From Phytophthora sp. 'mugwort' (taxonomy: Eukaryota; Oomycota; Peronosporomycetes; Peronosporales; Peronosporaceae): a stretch of 64,000 bases of DNA. The position numbers and the translations under genes were made by a program. The notes under the pieces were generated by a model, which ran no database searches, was not told the origin of the DNA, and was given only the letters and a program-made list of their open reading frames with translations. Shown piece by piece: positions 32,201 to 43,646 of the stretch. The stretch's first letter is position 1. The number at the start of each line of letters is the position of its first letter. The DNA is taken from positions 2,287,001-2,351,000 of the forward strand of contig JAUCEF010000013.1 of the NCBI GenBank assembly GCA_033558025.1, in the 5' to 3' direction.

Positions 32201-32720
32201 AGTAGTATGGCTGCCCTGTTTCGGTAGCCGTCACATGATACCAGCCATCAGGCAACAGCGCAACGAGCGACTCCCTTGCAACCCACAGGAACTCTGCGTC
32301 TAGTGTCGGATCGATCCCCAGTCTTCGTGAATGCTCCTCCACAGCCGCTTGGAAGAGCGCGGGGTCTGACGCCTCCATGATCGCGGATTCGTCTGTCAGT
32401 GGCGAAGATTCATAGGCTGCTGCACTGCCGTTGCCAGCGTGCCAAGAGGCGGTAGTACGAGGCAATGTAGTCTGCATGTTGACCCCATTGGGTATTCTAC
32501 TACTGTTTGGGGCCACGTACTCGTCTTCGTGTCGGGATTGAGACGATCTGGACGATGGCAAGCCGCGATGGTTCACAGCAGACTCGATAATGTCGTCCCC
32601 TTGGAAGGCCAAGTCCACTAGCGGCACCTGACGCCCCGAGTAGATGACGGACGAGCCAGAGGGGACGCTCTCGCGCGGCGAGGACTGCGCTATTCGAGGC
32701 AGATAGTGCTCTTCCGCCAT
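29272..32720 (-). CDS. Kinesin-14 (C-terminal motor) with an N-terminal WW domain
   Basis: Two exons (32720-30648 and 30570-29272) give 1123 residues; the intron has a TACTAAC branch site at 30600-30594. A disordered N-terminus precedes a WW domain at about 156-187 (LPDGWYHVTATETGQ, YYYNEISGESRWDHP). A low-complexity Gln/Tyr-rich segment follows, then a long coiled coil (about 330-720), a neck running into GNIRVFCRVRP, and a kinesin motor (about 730-1080). The motor shows P-loop GQTGSGKTHT, switch I NEHSSRSH and switch II DLAGSERV. The neck-before-motor order marks kinesin-14, minus-end-directed motors for spindle and cargo work. WW domains bind Pro-rich ligands, so this one could recruit a partner. 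The ATG at 32720 is the first in frame. An inverted repeat lies in exon 1. Confidence 0.92.
32017..32082. repeat. Perfect 32-bp inverted repeat with 2-base spacer inside the kinesin coding exon
   Basis: The arms 32017-32048 and 32051-32082 are exact reverse complements (core AACCCATCGCTGGATGAGA). The 66-base structure is fully open in the kinesin frame, encoding about HNNPSLDENSHPAMGYYDSG. It would form a very stable hairpin in DNA or mRNA. Confidence 0.93.
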
Positions 32721-32901
32721 AATAACCAACTGTCCGGTTGGAGGGGCGCACTTCAACCTGTTATGCGCCGGTTCAAGGAAAACCAATTAAAATGATTGTG
32801 GTTGAAATTCAAAAATATTTACGAAGATTGTTTGCTTCAGTTGCTCTGCCTGTCATCAACGTGAAGGCATTCACAGTTTACGTCTCGTTTTGTTGTTGGG
32901 C

Positions 32902-34076
32902 TTAGAACAAGCGCGTGGCTCGGATGAAGTCGGCGTAGAGGACGTAGCAGATGGCGACGAGGAGTATGAAGATGGTCGTGTACAACACGATAGTGTTCGT
33001 GATGATCCGACGCGTCATACGCTGCAGGATCCGTCGCGCTTCCGTTGTCATTGCTCCCGTCTCGCGGACCTTCGCAGCGATAGAGAGACAAGGAGGCGGA
33101 GGTTAGCGATGAGTCAGCGCATGATCCATGGGGAGAAAGACGTTAGCACACCTTTTCATGGGCTCCCAGGAGACTCTCACGCTGACCGGCCAGCGTGTCC
33201 AGCACATTAATGCCGACCTCTTCTGTTTCGGCGACGATCCGATGCGTGTCTTCCAGCTTCGTTGAAGATCTGTACAACCAATAGGAAGCAGCACCGTTAG
33301 CTCAAAGTTTTAGTCGATAGAGTTGCAGCAGTGAATGTCATACTTAGTCAGTCGATCATTGTTCCTTATCAAGCGCTCGTACTGCGAAGTCTGTTACAGG
33401 TTGAGCCAGCATCACAAGCGTTAGATGGCAACTGCAGACACCGACAAGTAACACCCTTCACTCTTCTATCACCTGGTTGGCAGTGCTGGCCGCAGCCTTT
33501 TCCTCTCGTGCCATGAGCTGCGCCCGCTCGAGGTCACGGACGAGTCCTTGCAGTTCGTCTCGATACATGTTAATCTGCAGCAAACAACACAGTCGCGTTG
33601 GTTCTTCAGCCCTTGCAGGCTTTTCCAGCAAGAGACACTTATACAGACCTTTGCCTGCATGGCCTTCCTCAACATTGGTTGTCTGCCCCGCACCTCCACC
33701 GTCATGAGCTTCATCTGTACATAGTCGGAAGGCACCGAAGCAACAGTCGTCAGTCCACGTGTGCAACTATCCTGCCGAAATCCACACGTTGCAGCCACCC
33801 ACACAGCGCTGAGCTTCCACCACGCGAGCCTGCGCGATCTGCGAGGCATTCGAGACCGCGTTGGCTGCAGAAATTAGCACACAAGCACGAAGAAATCAAC
33901 GTTAGCAAAGCGTCGCCGTGTTACCATGACCAGAGCAAGCCACGCAGCCATAATGCAGCCCACCCACCTCCTCCTCGCAACATGTCGTTGATATTGTTAT
34001 TGATGGCCATCTTGCTGTCCACAAAGTCCGCCTCCAGCGACAGAAACTCCCCCGGAAACTCGGCCGCCGCCGCCAT
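32902..34076 (-). CDS. Vti1-like Qb-SNARE
   Basis: Seven exons: 34076-33968, 33864-33803, 33714-33649, 33574-33473, 33390-33344, 33269-33152 and 33069-32902. The product has 223 residues. All junctions are GT-AG and frame-consistent. An N-terminal helical region (INMYRDELQGLVRDLERAQ) leads to a SNARE motif at about 120-180 (NNDRLTKSSTKLEDTHRI, ETEEVGINVLDTLAGQRE). A C-terminal membrane anchor follows at about 191-213 (TIVLYTTIFILLVAICYVLY) with a short lumenal tail. The sequence style matches Vti1, the Qb-SNARE of trans-Golgi/endosome/vacuole fusion; GOSR or NPSN-type Qb-SNAREs are alternatives. The second donor (33802, GTGGGT) was chosen because the neighbouring GT puts a stop into the next exon. 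The gene is head-to-tail with the kinesin, 181 bases apart. Confidence 0.85.
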
Positions 34077-34755
34077 CTCGGTCGGGATCAGGTCCTTCTG
34101 CGTACGTAGCTTTTGCAAATGTTGTGTACTCAGAACGAATTTATGTTATGCCAAATATCATTAAACGGGTAACCCTGCGTAACCTAATATTTGTGATCAG
34201 CAATTATTGTGCTTACTGTGGCGTATGGATAAAACTCTCGAATTTGCAGTTTAAGGCCCAAAATAAACCCGGAACGAGTATGGGACACATTGATGGACTA
34301 CCTTGGTCGCCATCTGACAGATCGGCGCGCTACGGCTGGTCGACCTGCTGAACCCAGAAGAGACTGAGAGTGACGTGGATCCTGCTTCATTGGGGAGCCG
34401 ATTTCGTTCAATACGAGTGCCAAAGAATACGAGTATGAAATAGGGGATAGTCATGTGGACGACCCTGAGACTTAGCCTACGCCAGTGGCGTGGAAACGGG
34501 GGTTCCTGTAGCCGAGCTGCTGTCGTTTCTGGATCGATTCGGGCTGGACTTAGAGCTGTTTGTGGACGAGCAACAGGGCCGCCGAAAATGGCATTTTATT
34601 TATAAGTCGGTAGCATGCATCATAAATAATCTGATTAGCTCCTTCGAGGTTGACAGTAAGTTATGGCGTGGAACCACGAAATAAATAACTGAGTTACTGA
34701 AGGCAAAACAATATATGTAAGCAAAAACTGTACCAGCAACTCGACCCAATGCGAT
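34077..34755. other. Spacer at the edge of the transposon island, no gene seen
   Basis: It contains the SNARE promoter and then AT-rich sequence. A short plus-strand frame at 34490-34684 shows no recognisable motif. This marks the shift from host genes to mobile elements. Confidence 0.4.
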
Positions 34756-36495
34756 CTAGCTAAGACTATCGACTGTCTTGACGTTCCAATAGCTGCGATT
34801 CTCGCGCAAGAACAAGATCATTTCCAGCGTCGCTGGCAGCATACCGTGACGCTGATGTCCAAATATAACGCGGGCAACGCTGAAGAAGCGTTCAGCCACA
34901 TTGGACGTCGGTGGAATTGGTTTTAGCTGCTCGTAGCTGACAGCATTTTGCTGAAGGCGGCGGCGCTTGCGGAGACGCTCGACGAAAGAGGCTCCATCTT
35001 CTCGTCCCATTCGTTTTCATGCTCAGCCGGCTTCACGAACGGAAGCAGCACCGTCCTCTCAGCTCTTGTCAAACGGTCTTGCCAACCTCGTAGAACTCGC
35101 ACACAGCCCGCCTAATTCGGGACTGTGGACAATGTTTTGCATGTGGGCGTGGTAATATATATATATATATATATATCATAAGCAATATAAATACATAATC
35201 GCAAATATAGAGACTCGTACCAAGGTAAGTCGTGAAGTGTGGCTTGGTGCAAATGAGCTCGTCGAACCGAACATCCCAAATCGATGTCATACCCTTGAAG
35301 CGCTTTCGAAACCGACTCAATGTCCTTCAGTTCCTTAAACAAAGCTCGCAATCGTTTGTTTGCAGACGGTGCGGGCATCACTTCCATGATATCATCGTTC
35401 TTCGGCATCCAGAAATTCCAGCAGCTGCAAATACCTCCTGACCATATTAAAGCCCGAGTATCTTACTAATAATTGGTCGCATATTCGTTTTAAGCCTGAT
35501 CATAAAAAACATAAAAAAAATTAGGTTAGCTGAATAAAAATTACAATACGGTATATAATTTTGGTACCGAAGTTTGGCCGATTGAGTCAGCGTCCTCAGC
35601 TTTATCACCAACGCTAGCACCGCGGCCAAGTCACCTTCATGCTGTACCATGTACTGTAGTAGGGCGCGATTTAGGGTACGCTGGCGCACCCCACTAGCGG
35701 CATCGTCATGAGCGTTGCCAGTCTACGGTTGACCGAGCAATTGTACACCGACAATAAAGCGGAAACGCTCAATGTTTGCCCCGTAATCTCGAGCCAGCAT
35801 TGACTCCAGAAAATCAAGGTGCGCTTGAGGCGATAGATCATCGTCCGGCTCGTTGAGCAACGGAGCCATGCTCAGCAGCATGGTGACCAGAGAGTCGTTC
35901 TTTTCGAAGCAAGCGAGCCATGCGACGTAGTGCTCGGAGGCATGTGACCATCCGTCCAGCACGATACCAAATCGTGCGGGAAGCTCCTCCGCGATCGTAC
36001 GCTCGATAGCTCACATCACCCCATCCATACCGTGTCGAAGTGTTTCTTGCGAGATCGGGTCCAAATCTGAGTTGCTATATAATATCAGGTATCAAAAATT
36101 AACATATTTTCACGTGTTATCTTTAATCTAAAAAGTACATTAAAATAAGCATAAAATATAGCACGTACCGTCGGTGCTTCTCGACTCTCACAGAATGAAA
36201 GAGGCAGATTACACGGATCGTCTAGTCCATCCAGCTGTAAAGATTCTGGGGAGTGGCGGGCTAAGTTGACGAGGGACCCTGTCGCGGCTGTCGTCGCGTC
36301 GAGCATGGCATCCCCGTAATCAGGATGCTCACGACTCACATACTGCATCAAATTTGAGTAGCCATTCCGATTGGTTTGCCTGTGGACATTGCCGCACCGA
36401 CAGCGAAAGGACTCAGGTATCACCTCACCATACTCGTTGCGGCACGGCCTAAAGATCTGGGCGTTGGTGAAGGTTGGGCGGACGGCTCGGGCCAT
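34756..36495 (-). mobile_element. Dead hAT-family transposase with BED zinc finger
   Basis: The reading order on the minus strand follows a hAT transposase. An N-terminal BED-like finger comes first (36495-36250: FRCRCGNV, NLMQYVSREHPDYG). The catalytic-region start follows near 35960 (VLDGWSHASEHYVAW), a middle part near 35600 (LALVIKLRTLTQSAKLR), an insertion-domain part near 35350 (LKDIESVSKALQGYDIDLG) and the C-terminal dimerisation block near 34850 (NVAERFFSVARVIFGHQRHG). An in-frame TGA just before IERTIAEELPARF, frame changes and an internal AT microsatellite show it is not functional. Terminal repeats and the 8-bp target duplication could not be fixed by eye. Confidence 0.85.
35155..35176. 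repeat. (AT)11 microsatellite inside the hAT relic
   Basis: A pure dinucleotide run of 22 bases within the degraded transposase. Confidence 0.95.
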
Positions 36496-36734
36496 TGTCG
36501 TAGTGGCGGTAGGAGTAGAACGTTAAAGCGGAAGTGAGCTATCAAAGAAGACGTCTGGTTGCGTGACAATTGTTGGTTATGGTACGTGAGTGGTTGTCAG
36601 GCAAATAACTGTAAGAGGTACCTTGCACAATGTTTTTTTTTTACATACGTGAGGGTTTTGAAATAAGTTATGGAGGGCTAAGGTCCAAGCTTGTGAAATA
36701 AATAATTTAACAATTATTTTATAAAATAATGTTA

Positions 36735-36930
36735 TGGATGAATATCGCCACATCTCCGACCATACTCGAAGTTACTATTGACATTATTGACCAATAGATT
36801 GGCTGCCATGGCATTAGGTCTTGTTTGAGCGAATCATATTGAACTACTCGATCAGTTTTGACCAATCAGATAGATCCCGGATTGATAAAATCGCACCTCT
36901 GAGATGTTGGTCGGAGGGAGCCCTGAAGGT
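36735..36930 (+). repeat. Non-coding repeat flanking Crypton relic 1
   Basis: It shares ordered blocks with 40478-40690: ATGGATGAATAT, a TCCGACC block, ACCAATCAGAT and GGTCGGAGGGA. Both copies lie just upstream of a Crypton N-terminal coding part, in the same orientation. They are probably the 5' ends of the elements. Confidence 0.6.
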
Positions 36931-36999
36931 ATTGATATCCCTCCACAAATTCCAAATCATTCGCATATAACTCGAATAATAGCCAAGCTCCGATATCCC

Positions 37000-39010
37000 C
37001 GACGCCAAATGAGTCTGACCAATCTCGCACCGACCAGAATGAAGCTTGCTCGAATGCGCATCTCGCTCGTTTCTGAAGTTCCTCGAGGAGGAAGACGTAA
37101 CTTGGGGGTACCTAGAAGTGGCTATGCAGCGCGAGCGTGCCGCAATCGTCCTGGAAGCTGTGGTGGACAAGTTCGGCATGCACCTCGCCTTCAAGGAGGG
37201 ACGTAATGGCAAGATGTTAGCCCGAGACTCGGTCATGCAGTACTACCGACAGGCTAAGAACTGGCTGCTGGACCAGTTCCCTCAACATCAGGCAGCTATT
37301 GACAAGACATTGCTCAAGAAGGGCCAATTTCTGGAATGTTATTGCTTGAAGAGAGAGTCGGAAGCCTTTGTTAATAAAGTTCCTGTGTGCACGAAGAACG
37401 CGCTCAGGCAGACGATGGTGTAACTCTATTCGACTGTTATTACCTCCGTCGATTACCAGGACGGCTCTGCTGTGCTTACCCTGGTTCCTGTTCGGGAGTG
37501 CGTCACCTCACACTTCTTCGCAAGGCCAACCTGTCCATTGGCGCGGGCGATATCTCCTTCGTGCGCTTCATGCGCATCAATACTACCGAAGAACAGGGTC
37601 TCTCGCTGTTTCCTGACGACGACTTCACCACGTGCCCACTGCTCGCGATTCCACTTGCACTGGTGACCTAATCATCTCCGACGGCGTCGCTACTGAATCA
37701 GCTTCCTGCAGCTCATGCCCTTTCCCAAGCCATTCGGACTCCTGCTACGCCTCTCGTCGACTTGATCGACCAGCCAGGATCTGCGGTCCTGCTACAAGCG
37801 TCTCGCTCGGATGGAGAAAGACAACTGACTCTTCGCCGGGCATCCACAGCTATGTCAATCGTGTCCTGGAGAGAGTCGCTAAACCGGCCGGTGTGACCGA
37901 GCGTCTGACATCACATTCCTTTCGACGCGGCGGAGCACAGCATGCGAATGGAGACGGTCTGTGTGTGCAGTGGCTTTTTGACCGAGCGACGTGGAACATG
38001 ACAGCGACGGACAAGGCCTTCGCGTACGTCTCAACATACCGTCTGAAGACCACAAGGTTGCTCGCGTCCCTAGTGGTCGAGATCCCGATCGAGTCGTTCG
38101 CTCTTGTCGCTAGATCCATTCAGCTCCGACACCCAGACGAAGTTTCGGACCGTCGTAGCGGCGCTATTCAACACATCCTACGGGCTTAAGACAGCGAAGT
38201 TCAATGTGAACGGGAGGCTTATCGACACGCTCATGGCTTACCTGTTGCGCCATTATCCATCCCTGGAGCGTCTCAACGCAGATAGCCCTGCTGTCAAGCG
38301 ACTTGAAAAATGCGCCAGCGAGAGAGGCTACTCCATCAACGACCTTCTATCTTGGTCGTCACACTTGACCTGTAACACGAGCGCAAGTCCACAAACCGAT
38401 TCAGCCAAGACCCAAGCCAGCACGACCGATATCAAGCACCCCATGTTTCTTCACCAAGCTGCCTTGATTGAGCAGTTAATTCAGGTCAACCACAAGCTCG
38501 ACGTTCGTGTTTCTACTATGAAAGCTAAAGTCTACAACAAGGCGCAGCTAGCGCCAGCAATGCAAGGTACAAGTGAGAACACAACCAATGAGCCACCAGC
38601 CAAAAAGCGCCGTACAGGTGCAACGACATACCTGAAAGATGTATGGTTCTCCTGGTACACCCAGGAGCCTCGCATCTGGAGTTCGATTGACAGCTCCACC
38701 AAACACACGAGATCCACCGGCAAGCTTGTCGTTGCGTTCTTGAAGCTGTTCCTCGCTAAAGGGTTCGTCCTTGACGAGAGATCGCCGCAGTATCGAGACG
38801 ATGTCCTGAAGGTTGCCGCAACCGCTGAGAAGGAGCTGCTGTCGTTTCTATCCCAGCACGAGACTCTTACCCGTGGAGCTCAGAACATCTTCAAGTCCAT
38901 GCGCAAGCTTCACAAGGCCAGTCATCTAAACTCTCTCATTAAACACTACAAGCAACTTCAAGCCATCGGTCGCATTGTTGACCCTGCCCCTGTGCATATT
39001 ACAAATATTA
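37000..39010 (+). mobile_element. Crypton tyrosine-recombinase relic 1
   Basis: Pieces in order: N-terminal DNA-binding part (37040-37420: FLKFLEEEDVTWGYLEVA, VMQYYRQAKNWLLDQFP); arm-type segment (37530-37670: EEQGLSLFPDDDFTTC); catalytic C-terminal part (37850-38080) with the SHSFRRGGAQHANGDG block, whose His-x-x-Arg is the recombinase signature, and WNMTATDKAFAYV with the presumed nucleophilic Tyr. Downstream parts follow (38110-38400: GRLIDTLMAYLLRHYPSLE; 38620-39000: VWFSWYTQEPRIW, KLVVAFLKLFLAKGF). The segments lie in several frames with frameshifts near 37430 and 37480, so it is inactive. Cryptons cut and join as circular DNA with this enzyme class. 38104-39096 is still open for 330 codons. 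Confidence 0.8.
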
Positions 39011-39279
39011 TTGGATTAATATCCGCTGCGTACTTACGCATGTTTTACCTCTGTGTCGCCCTCGTCATTCATTGCTATGTGTACTTGTCTCGATGATTTT
39101 CTTGACGCTGGGCACTTTGCTATCGAAACTCCACGGTGCGCATCACTGTCATCATGTCCGCGTCGAGATCTACGACGAATGCAGTTAGCTCCGCGAAGGA
39201 GTTTAAGACTCTGTTCATCACTGCTAGCAAGATGCACAAGATTCACGTGAGTAATGAGGCCATCCGTCATCTGCAGCTT

Positions 39280-39677
39280 ACCATGAACACGACGGTCGCC
39301 TTCTCAAGCCTTCTCCCCGAAGCGATCCACGTCATCATCGCCTCGCTCGCCGAACGGAGAAGCGCAGGGTCGGCCTAAAAGAGGTACGGGAGTGGCTTGC
39401 ACCTTCTGCCTACGCGGATGACGACGCCTCGGAGCAGACCACTGACAAAGACCGCGAGGACGAACCGGTGCACTACGTTCGCAAGTTGCTGAACTGGAAG
39501 CGTGAGAAAACGGTTACGTACTACCTGGTCGACTGACAGCCAACTTGGGAGCCGAAGACCCACTTGAACGAGAAGCTTGTCGCTACCTTCGAGGAAGAGC
39601 GCGTCCTTCTTGTCCGCAATACATTCCTTGAAGACGAGGCTGTGGAGGACAACTCGCTGAACGACACGGAACAATAA
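39280..39677 (+). pseudogene. Chromodomain tail of a retroelement, broken
   Basis: A plus-strand frame reads GLKEVREWLAPSAYADDD, an acidic linker, then VHYVRKLLNWKREKTVTYYL and, after an in-frame TGA at 39534, QPTWEPKTHLNEKLVATFEE. This matches a chromodomain (YxVxKxL..., TWEP..NL) as found at the end of chromovirus integrases. The rest of an element is not adjacent, so this is an isolated fragment. Confidence 0.6.
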
Positions 39678-39680
39678 GCA

Positions 39681-40435
39681 ACAATCGAGTAAGGAGAAAA
39701 TGTCAGGTGTATTACGAGCTTTAGTAGGTGAGTGGTAACCCCGTAGTGAACACTAAGCTTAACCTTCGAAGGGAACAGCAAAGTTAATCTCGTAACAGAG
39801 TACGCTAACATATAATTTGAGTACAGCATCGAACGCAAAACTAACCGCCTTGCAGAACAGCAATGTGAACCTCGGCGCAAGCTAGCATACCACGCATAAA
39901 CATCAGAGGCGGCCGCGCATCGCACAAACATGCATTCATACAAATATACAGTAAGCCCGAACTATTGGGCAATGGGTGGGCGGCAACTTGTTCGTTGCGA
40001 AAAATAAAGGAAGAATGAGGTTGTTCCTGCCTCTGCGGCAGCCAGAAGCTAACCGTTTAAATAAACCTCTTTTTTTACGTTGTACCTGTGTTGTGCAAGC
40101 ACTCACTAGCTCGCGTATTTACGCGTAATATCTATTGTTAAAAAGAACCAAGCTCTCCAAATAGTGGACACCGATTTTCGGGCGAAGCCTCATTTGCTAA
40201 TCTGCCTTGGAGCGCTCACATGTCTCCGCGGCTTTGGTAGGCTAAAAAAAACAGCCTGAATAGTTCTTAGCCGTTTTCTCGGCCCACAGGCCGTTTCAGA
40301 GCCTGTGGCGCCGTCTATAAACTTGCTCCAATCGGCCCTATAGTACGCCCTCTGGGTGCACATCTTGACATAGATCTCCTAACCTCAAATACAACTCCAC
40401 GTTAAATACACAACCTTTACACTACTTAGGACTGT
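39681..40435. other. Spacer in the transposon island, no feature supported
   Basis: Low-complexity, AT-rich sequence with no open frame that resembles a protein. The part 40250-40435 resembles 43140-43340 (a CCCACAGGCCGTTTCA-like block) and may be an element end. Confidence 0.4.
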
Positions 40436-40439
40436 CTCT

Positions 40440-42760
40440 GTGCGGGTCGGAGCCCGTCGGAGGTCGGAGATTTTATACTATGGATGAATATGACCACTTA
40501 TCCGACCTTACTTAATGTTTGTATTAATATAGTTGCTCATATATGGCCAATCGTCGAATTTTATTTATAAACAACCAATCAGATGATGTTTGCCAGAACA
40601 TTTTGACCAATCGTTTTGGGTAGGGTTAGGTAGGTCATCTACGCCAGCCATTCCGACGTGTTAGGTCGGAGGGACAAGAAAAATATGTGTATTCACCATT
40701 CAAATTACAAGTTATGAGCGTATCACTTGCATATTTGCAGCCTTCCGACCAATCCATCCAGTATGTGCTTAGACGAGCTCAAGCCTGGCAAAACGAAGCG
40801 GGCAAAGGAAACGGCCGTCAAGACTTTCAAGACCTTTGTAAAAAGCGAAAATGTAGAGTTTGAATATGTTTAACGCTGCATTGAGCAGGATACTACAGCT
40901 AAATGTTTTGTGGCTGTTTTGGAAATTTAGTATGTATCTTGCATTAACGACGGAAGATCGGCAAGTCACTTGCTCGGAAAACTGCAATCCAATACTACCG
41001 ACAGAGTAAGATGTGGCCCTTCGAGCTCTTCCCTGTCCAACGACATATTGTGAAAGCAAAGCTACTTAGCATGGGGAAGACGCTGGACAGCTTCTGTATG
41101 AAGCGAGACGGAAAGGTAGTCAATAAGCACCCATGCTCAAAGAGTGATCTAAAAATATGAGCTGTGTTTGTATCAGAATGCATGCCTCTAAGGACTATCA
41201 AGACGCAGCGTTGCTGTGTATGCTGTGGTACCTATTTGAGCGAGCTTCGGATTTGTCGCTCGTCCACAAGCAGGACCTCTCTGCGACGCAGCGGGCGTAT
41301 TCCTCGTCCGCGTTGTTCGCATGAAGCCGTTCGAAGAACAGGGGCTGTCGCTGTTTCCAGACGCCGACTTCATCACATGTCGAAATCGGAGCCTTCCACA
41401 TCGGTGGCTCCTGCGCGTACCACGCGAACCACGTTGCGTGAAGGTGAGGCACAGCAGTACGTCTGCGTTTGGGCTTGTCGGGATCTTGGCTTGGTTTTTG
41501 CTGACGCTTTTTTTTGCTTATCTTGCTTGTGCTGTCTTTCCTTCAAGCTTAGCTTCTAGGTTATCCAGGCGAACATCTTGACCCTTAATGTGCTCTAGTA
41601 AATGGTCAATCACACTGCGCTGATGGTCGATAATCTTTCTCTCGGTACTTGGATGCTTGTGCTGTGGACTGGTTTGTTTGTGCTCTTGGCTTGGCTTGGT
41701 GTTCGCATTTCCACAGGTAGCAAGGTGCGACGACCACGCTAGAAACTCACACCCAGATGCTCCCGCATTCTTAGCAGCCGACTCCAAGCGCTTGACGGCA
41801 GGACCATCCGGCTGGACCTTCTTCATTGCTGGGTAGTGCAAGATGAGGTAGGCTGTGAGGACGTCGATTGCTTGCTGATTGAGATTGTACTTGGAGCTTC
41901 CCATCTTATAACAGGTCATGAGCAGCGAGCGTTAGACAGCGGCGATTTTCTCGTGCGTTTTCATCATCAAGCGGCTCAAGTTCTGAGGCTTGATCTCGGC
42001 CGTCGCGGCGAGCTCGCTGAGTGAGTTACTAATCATGTGATCTTCTCGACTTGTGTTGGAAATGTAATTGAAATTCTTGTTTGTCGTACTCATGTTCCAG
42101 GCTCCTCGGTCGAAGACCCAGCGCTTAGTGAGTCGATCACATCAATTGACGTGCTACACACCGCCACGGTGGAATGAGTGCGACATAAGCGAGGCTTGGA
42201 CACCAGCAATACCGGCCACGCAGTCAAGGAGGCGATTGACGTGGGAATATATCGTCGGCGTCGTATCGATAGATACAGGAGCCGCGGGAGCTGGAGCAGC
42301 GGCGGTCTCGAGCGCAGCGAACTCTTCGGGGTGATTCGAGACTTCCAACAGCGGCGTCGAAGGCGACAGCATTACAGCTGCTTGGACCGGGATCTCGGGG
42401 AGGTTGTAAATCAAGGCGACGCACGGTGCTGTTTGCGTGATGAGCGGTAAGCGATCGCGTGCAGAAGCAGCAAAAGTCGGACGCCAAACTGCTAGTCGCC
42501 TTCATGAAGCTCTTCTTGGAGGACGGGTTCACGCTCGACTTGAATACGCCGGACTACCGTGACCGCCTCCAGGACTTGGGCCAGCGAGAGGAGGAAGCCA
42601 TTCTTGCGTTCCTGTCAGCACGCAAGATCAGCTCGCGCGGCTCCGGCGCTGCCCTCAAGCACTCGCGCATCCTTCACCGCTCGGACGACCTGAACGCGAA
42701 GATCGTGCAGCACCAACGTCTACTGTATACCGCTGCCATCGTTGACCCTGCACCTTGATA
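40440..42760 (+). mobile_element. Crypton relic 2 with an internal inversion
   Basis: The outer parts read on plus: 40761-40860 (MCLDELKPGKTKRAKETAV), 41010-41150 (recombinase N-part), 41200-41380 (LLCMLWYLFERASDLSLVH, EEQGLSLFPDADFITC) and 42457-42758 (KLLVAFMKLFLEDGF to IVDPAP, then stop). The middle reads on minus: 42436-42080 (PLITQTAPCVALIYNL, SHSFHRGGV), 41919-41518 (AIDVLTAYLILHYPAMK) and 41452-41385 (TWFAWYAQEPPMWKAPI). Compared with relic 1 the block 41381 to about 42456 is flipped. His replaces Arg in SHSFHRGG, and stops occur, so it is inactive. Confidence 0.78.
41381..42456 (-). other. Inverted block within Crypton relic 2
   Basis: The left junction follows DADFITC (plus). The right junction precedes the QKQQKSDAKLL part (plus). 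Reading the block on minus gives the exact missing section between those points, so the inversion is simple, with only a few bases of uncertainty at each end. Confidence 0.8.
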
Positions 42761-43139
42761 CACGCAGGATGTGCTAGAGGTAGTTAGTCAGTAAGGCAGA
42801 ATTAATTCAGGTACGAACCCCACCTTTCTCCAGCACAGCAGGTCGTGCTTCTTGAGCTGATGGCTGCACGATCAGGGCACCGAAGACCTGAGTGGTAGCT
42901 ATCAAAAAGTAAGACTGAGAGCAGCGTGCTCAAAAGCGGAGTTGCGTTCGAGCTGTGCGACTACCAGCCACTGAATGGCCGCGTGTCTTATAAACCTATG
43001 TGGCGAGGTTTGATAAGGGGGATAATCGGCCAATACGGAGGCACAGGCGTAGGCGGCTGAATTGCTACTCCTAATAGTAGACCCATCCACGGAAATCTGG
43101 GGCTCACTTTTGATTTGACCGTCTCGAGCGCACACGTCT

Positions 43140-43490
43140 CTCAGGCTAAATTTGCATGGTTTTGATTAGCTGTGTTTTTGAAGCCCACAAGCCGTTTCAC
43201 GATTTCCTTCACCCTATAAACTGAGGCTAAAATAGGCTTTCTACTTCCCTTTCGCATCTTATGATGACTCCCTAACCTTAAGTAGTGTGGCAGTCTGTAC
43301 TGTACGTCGGACCTTCCTTGTTAGATGTACCATTGTTATGGTACGGGTCGGAGAGGTCCGTTAGTCGGACATTTTATGGCATGGTCAATGCCATGATCGT
43401 AGGCCCTGACGAGCAACAGAGAGTTCCGTGGATCAAGGTGTTGGTGGCATTCTTAGAGGACGGGGCCTTGTAGTTGGATCCGTACCTGAG
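43140..43490 (+). mobile_element. Short Crypton-like fragment
   Basis: It shares a GGTACGGGTCGGAGAGG to GTCGGACATTTTAT block with the 5' flank of relic 2 (40436-40480). It then reads KVLVAFLEDGAL before a stop, a shortened version of the Crypton C-terminal KLLVAFMKLFLEDGF segment. It looks like an element collapsed by internal deletion. Confidence 0.45.
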
Positions 43491-43646
43491 AACACGAGTC
43501 GTGGGAATGGCGCCCTGATACGATGTGAGAAATGGTCTCCTACTGTGATGAGTTGAATCTCCGGCGCGAGATTATCCTTCGCGATCGTTGACCGTTCCGG
43601 TAGTACCATTACCGTACGTTGAAACCGTGTTTTATTATTGTCACGC

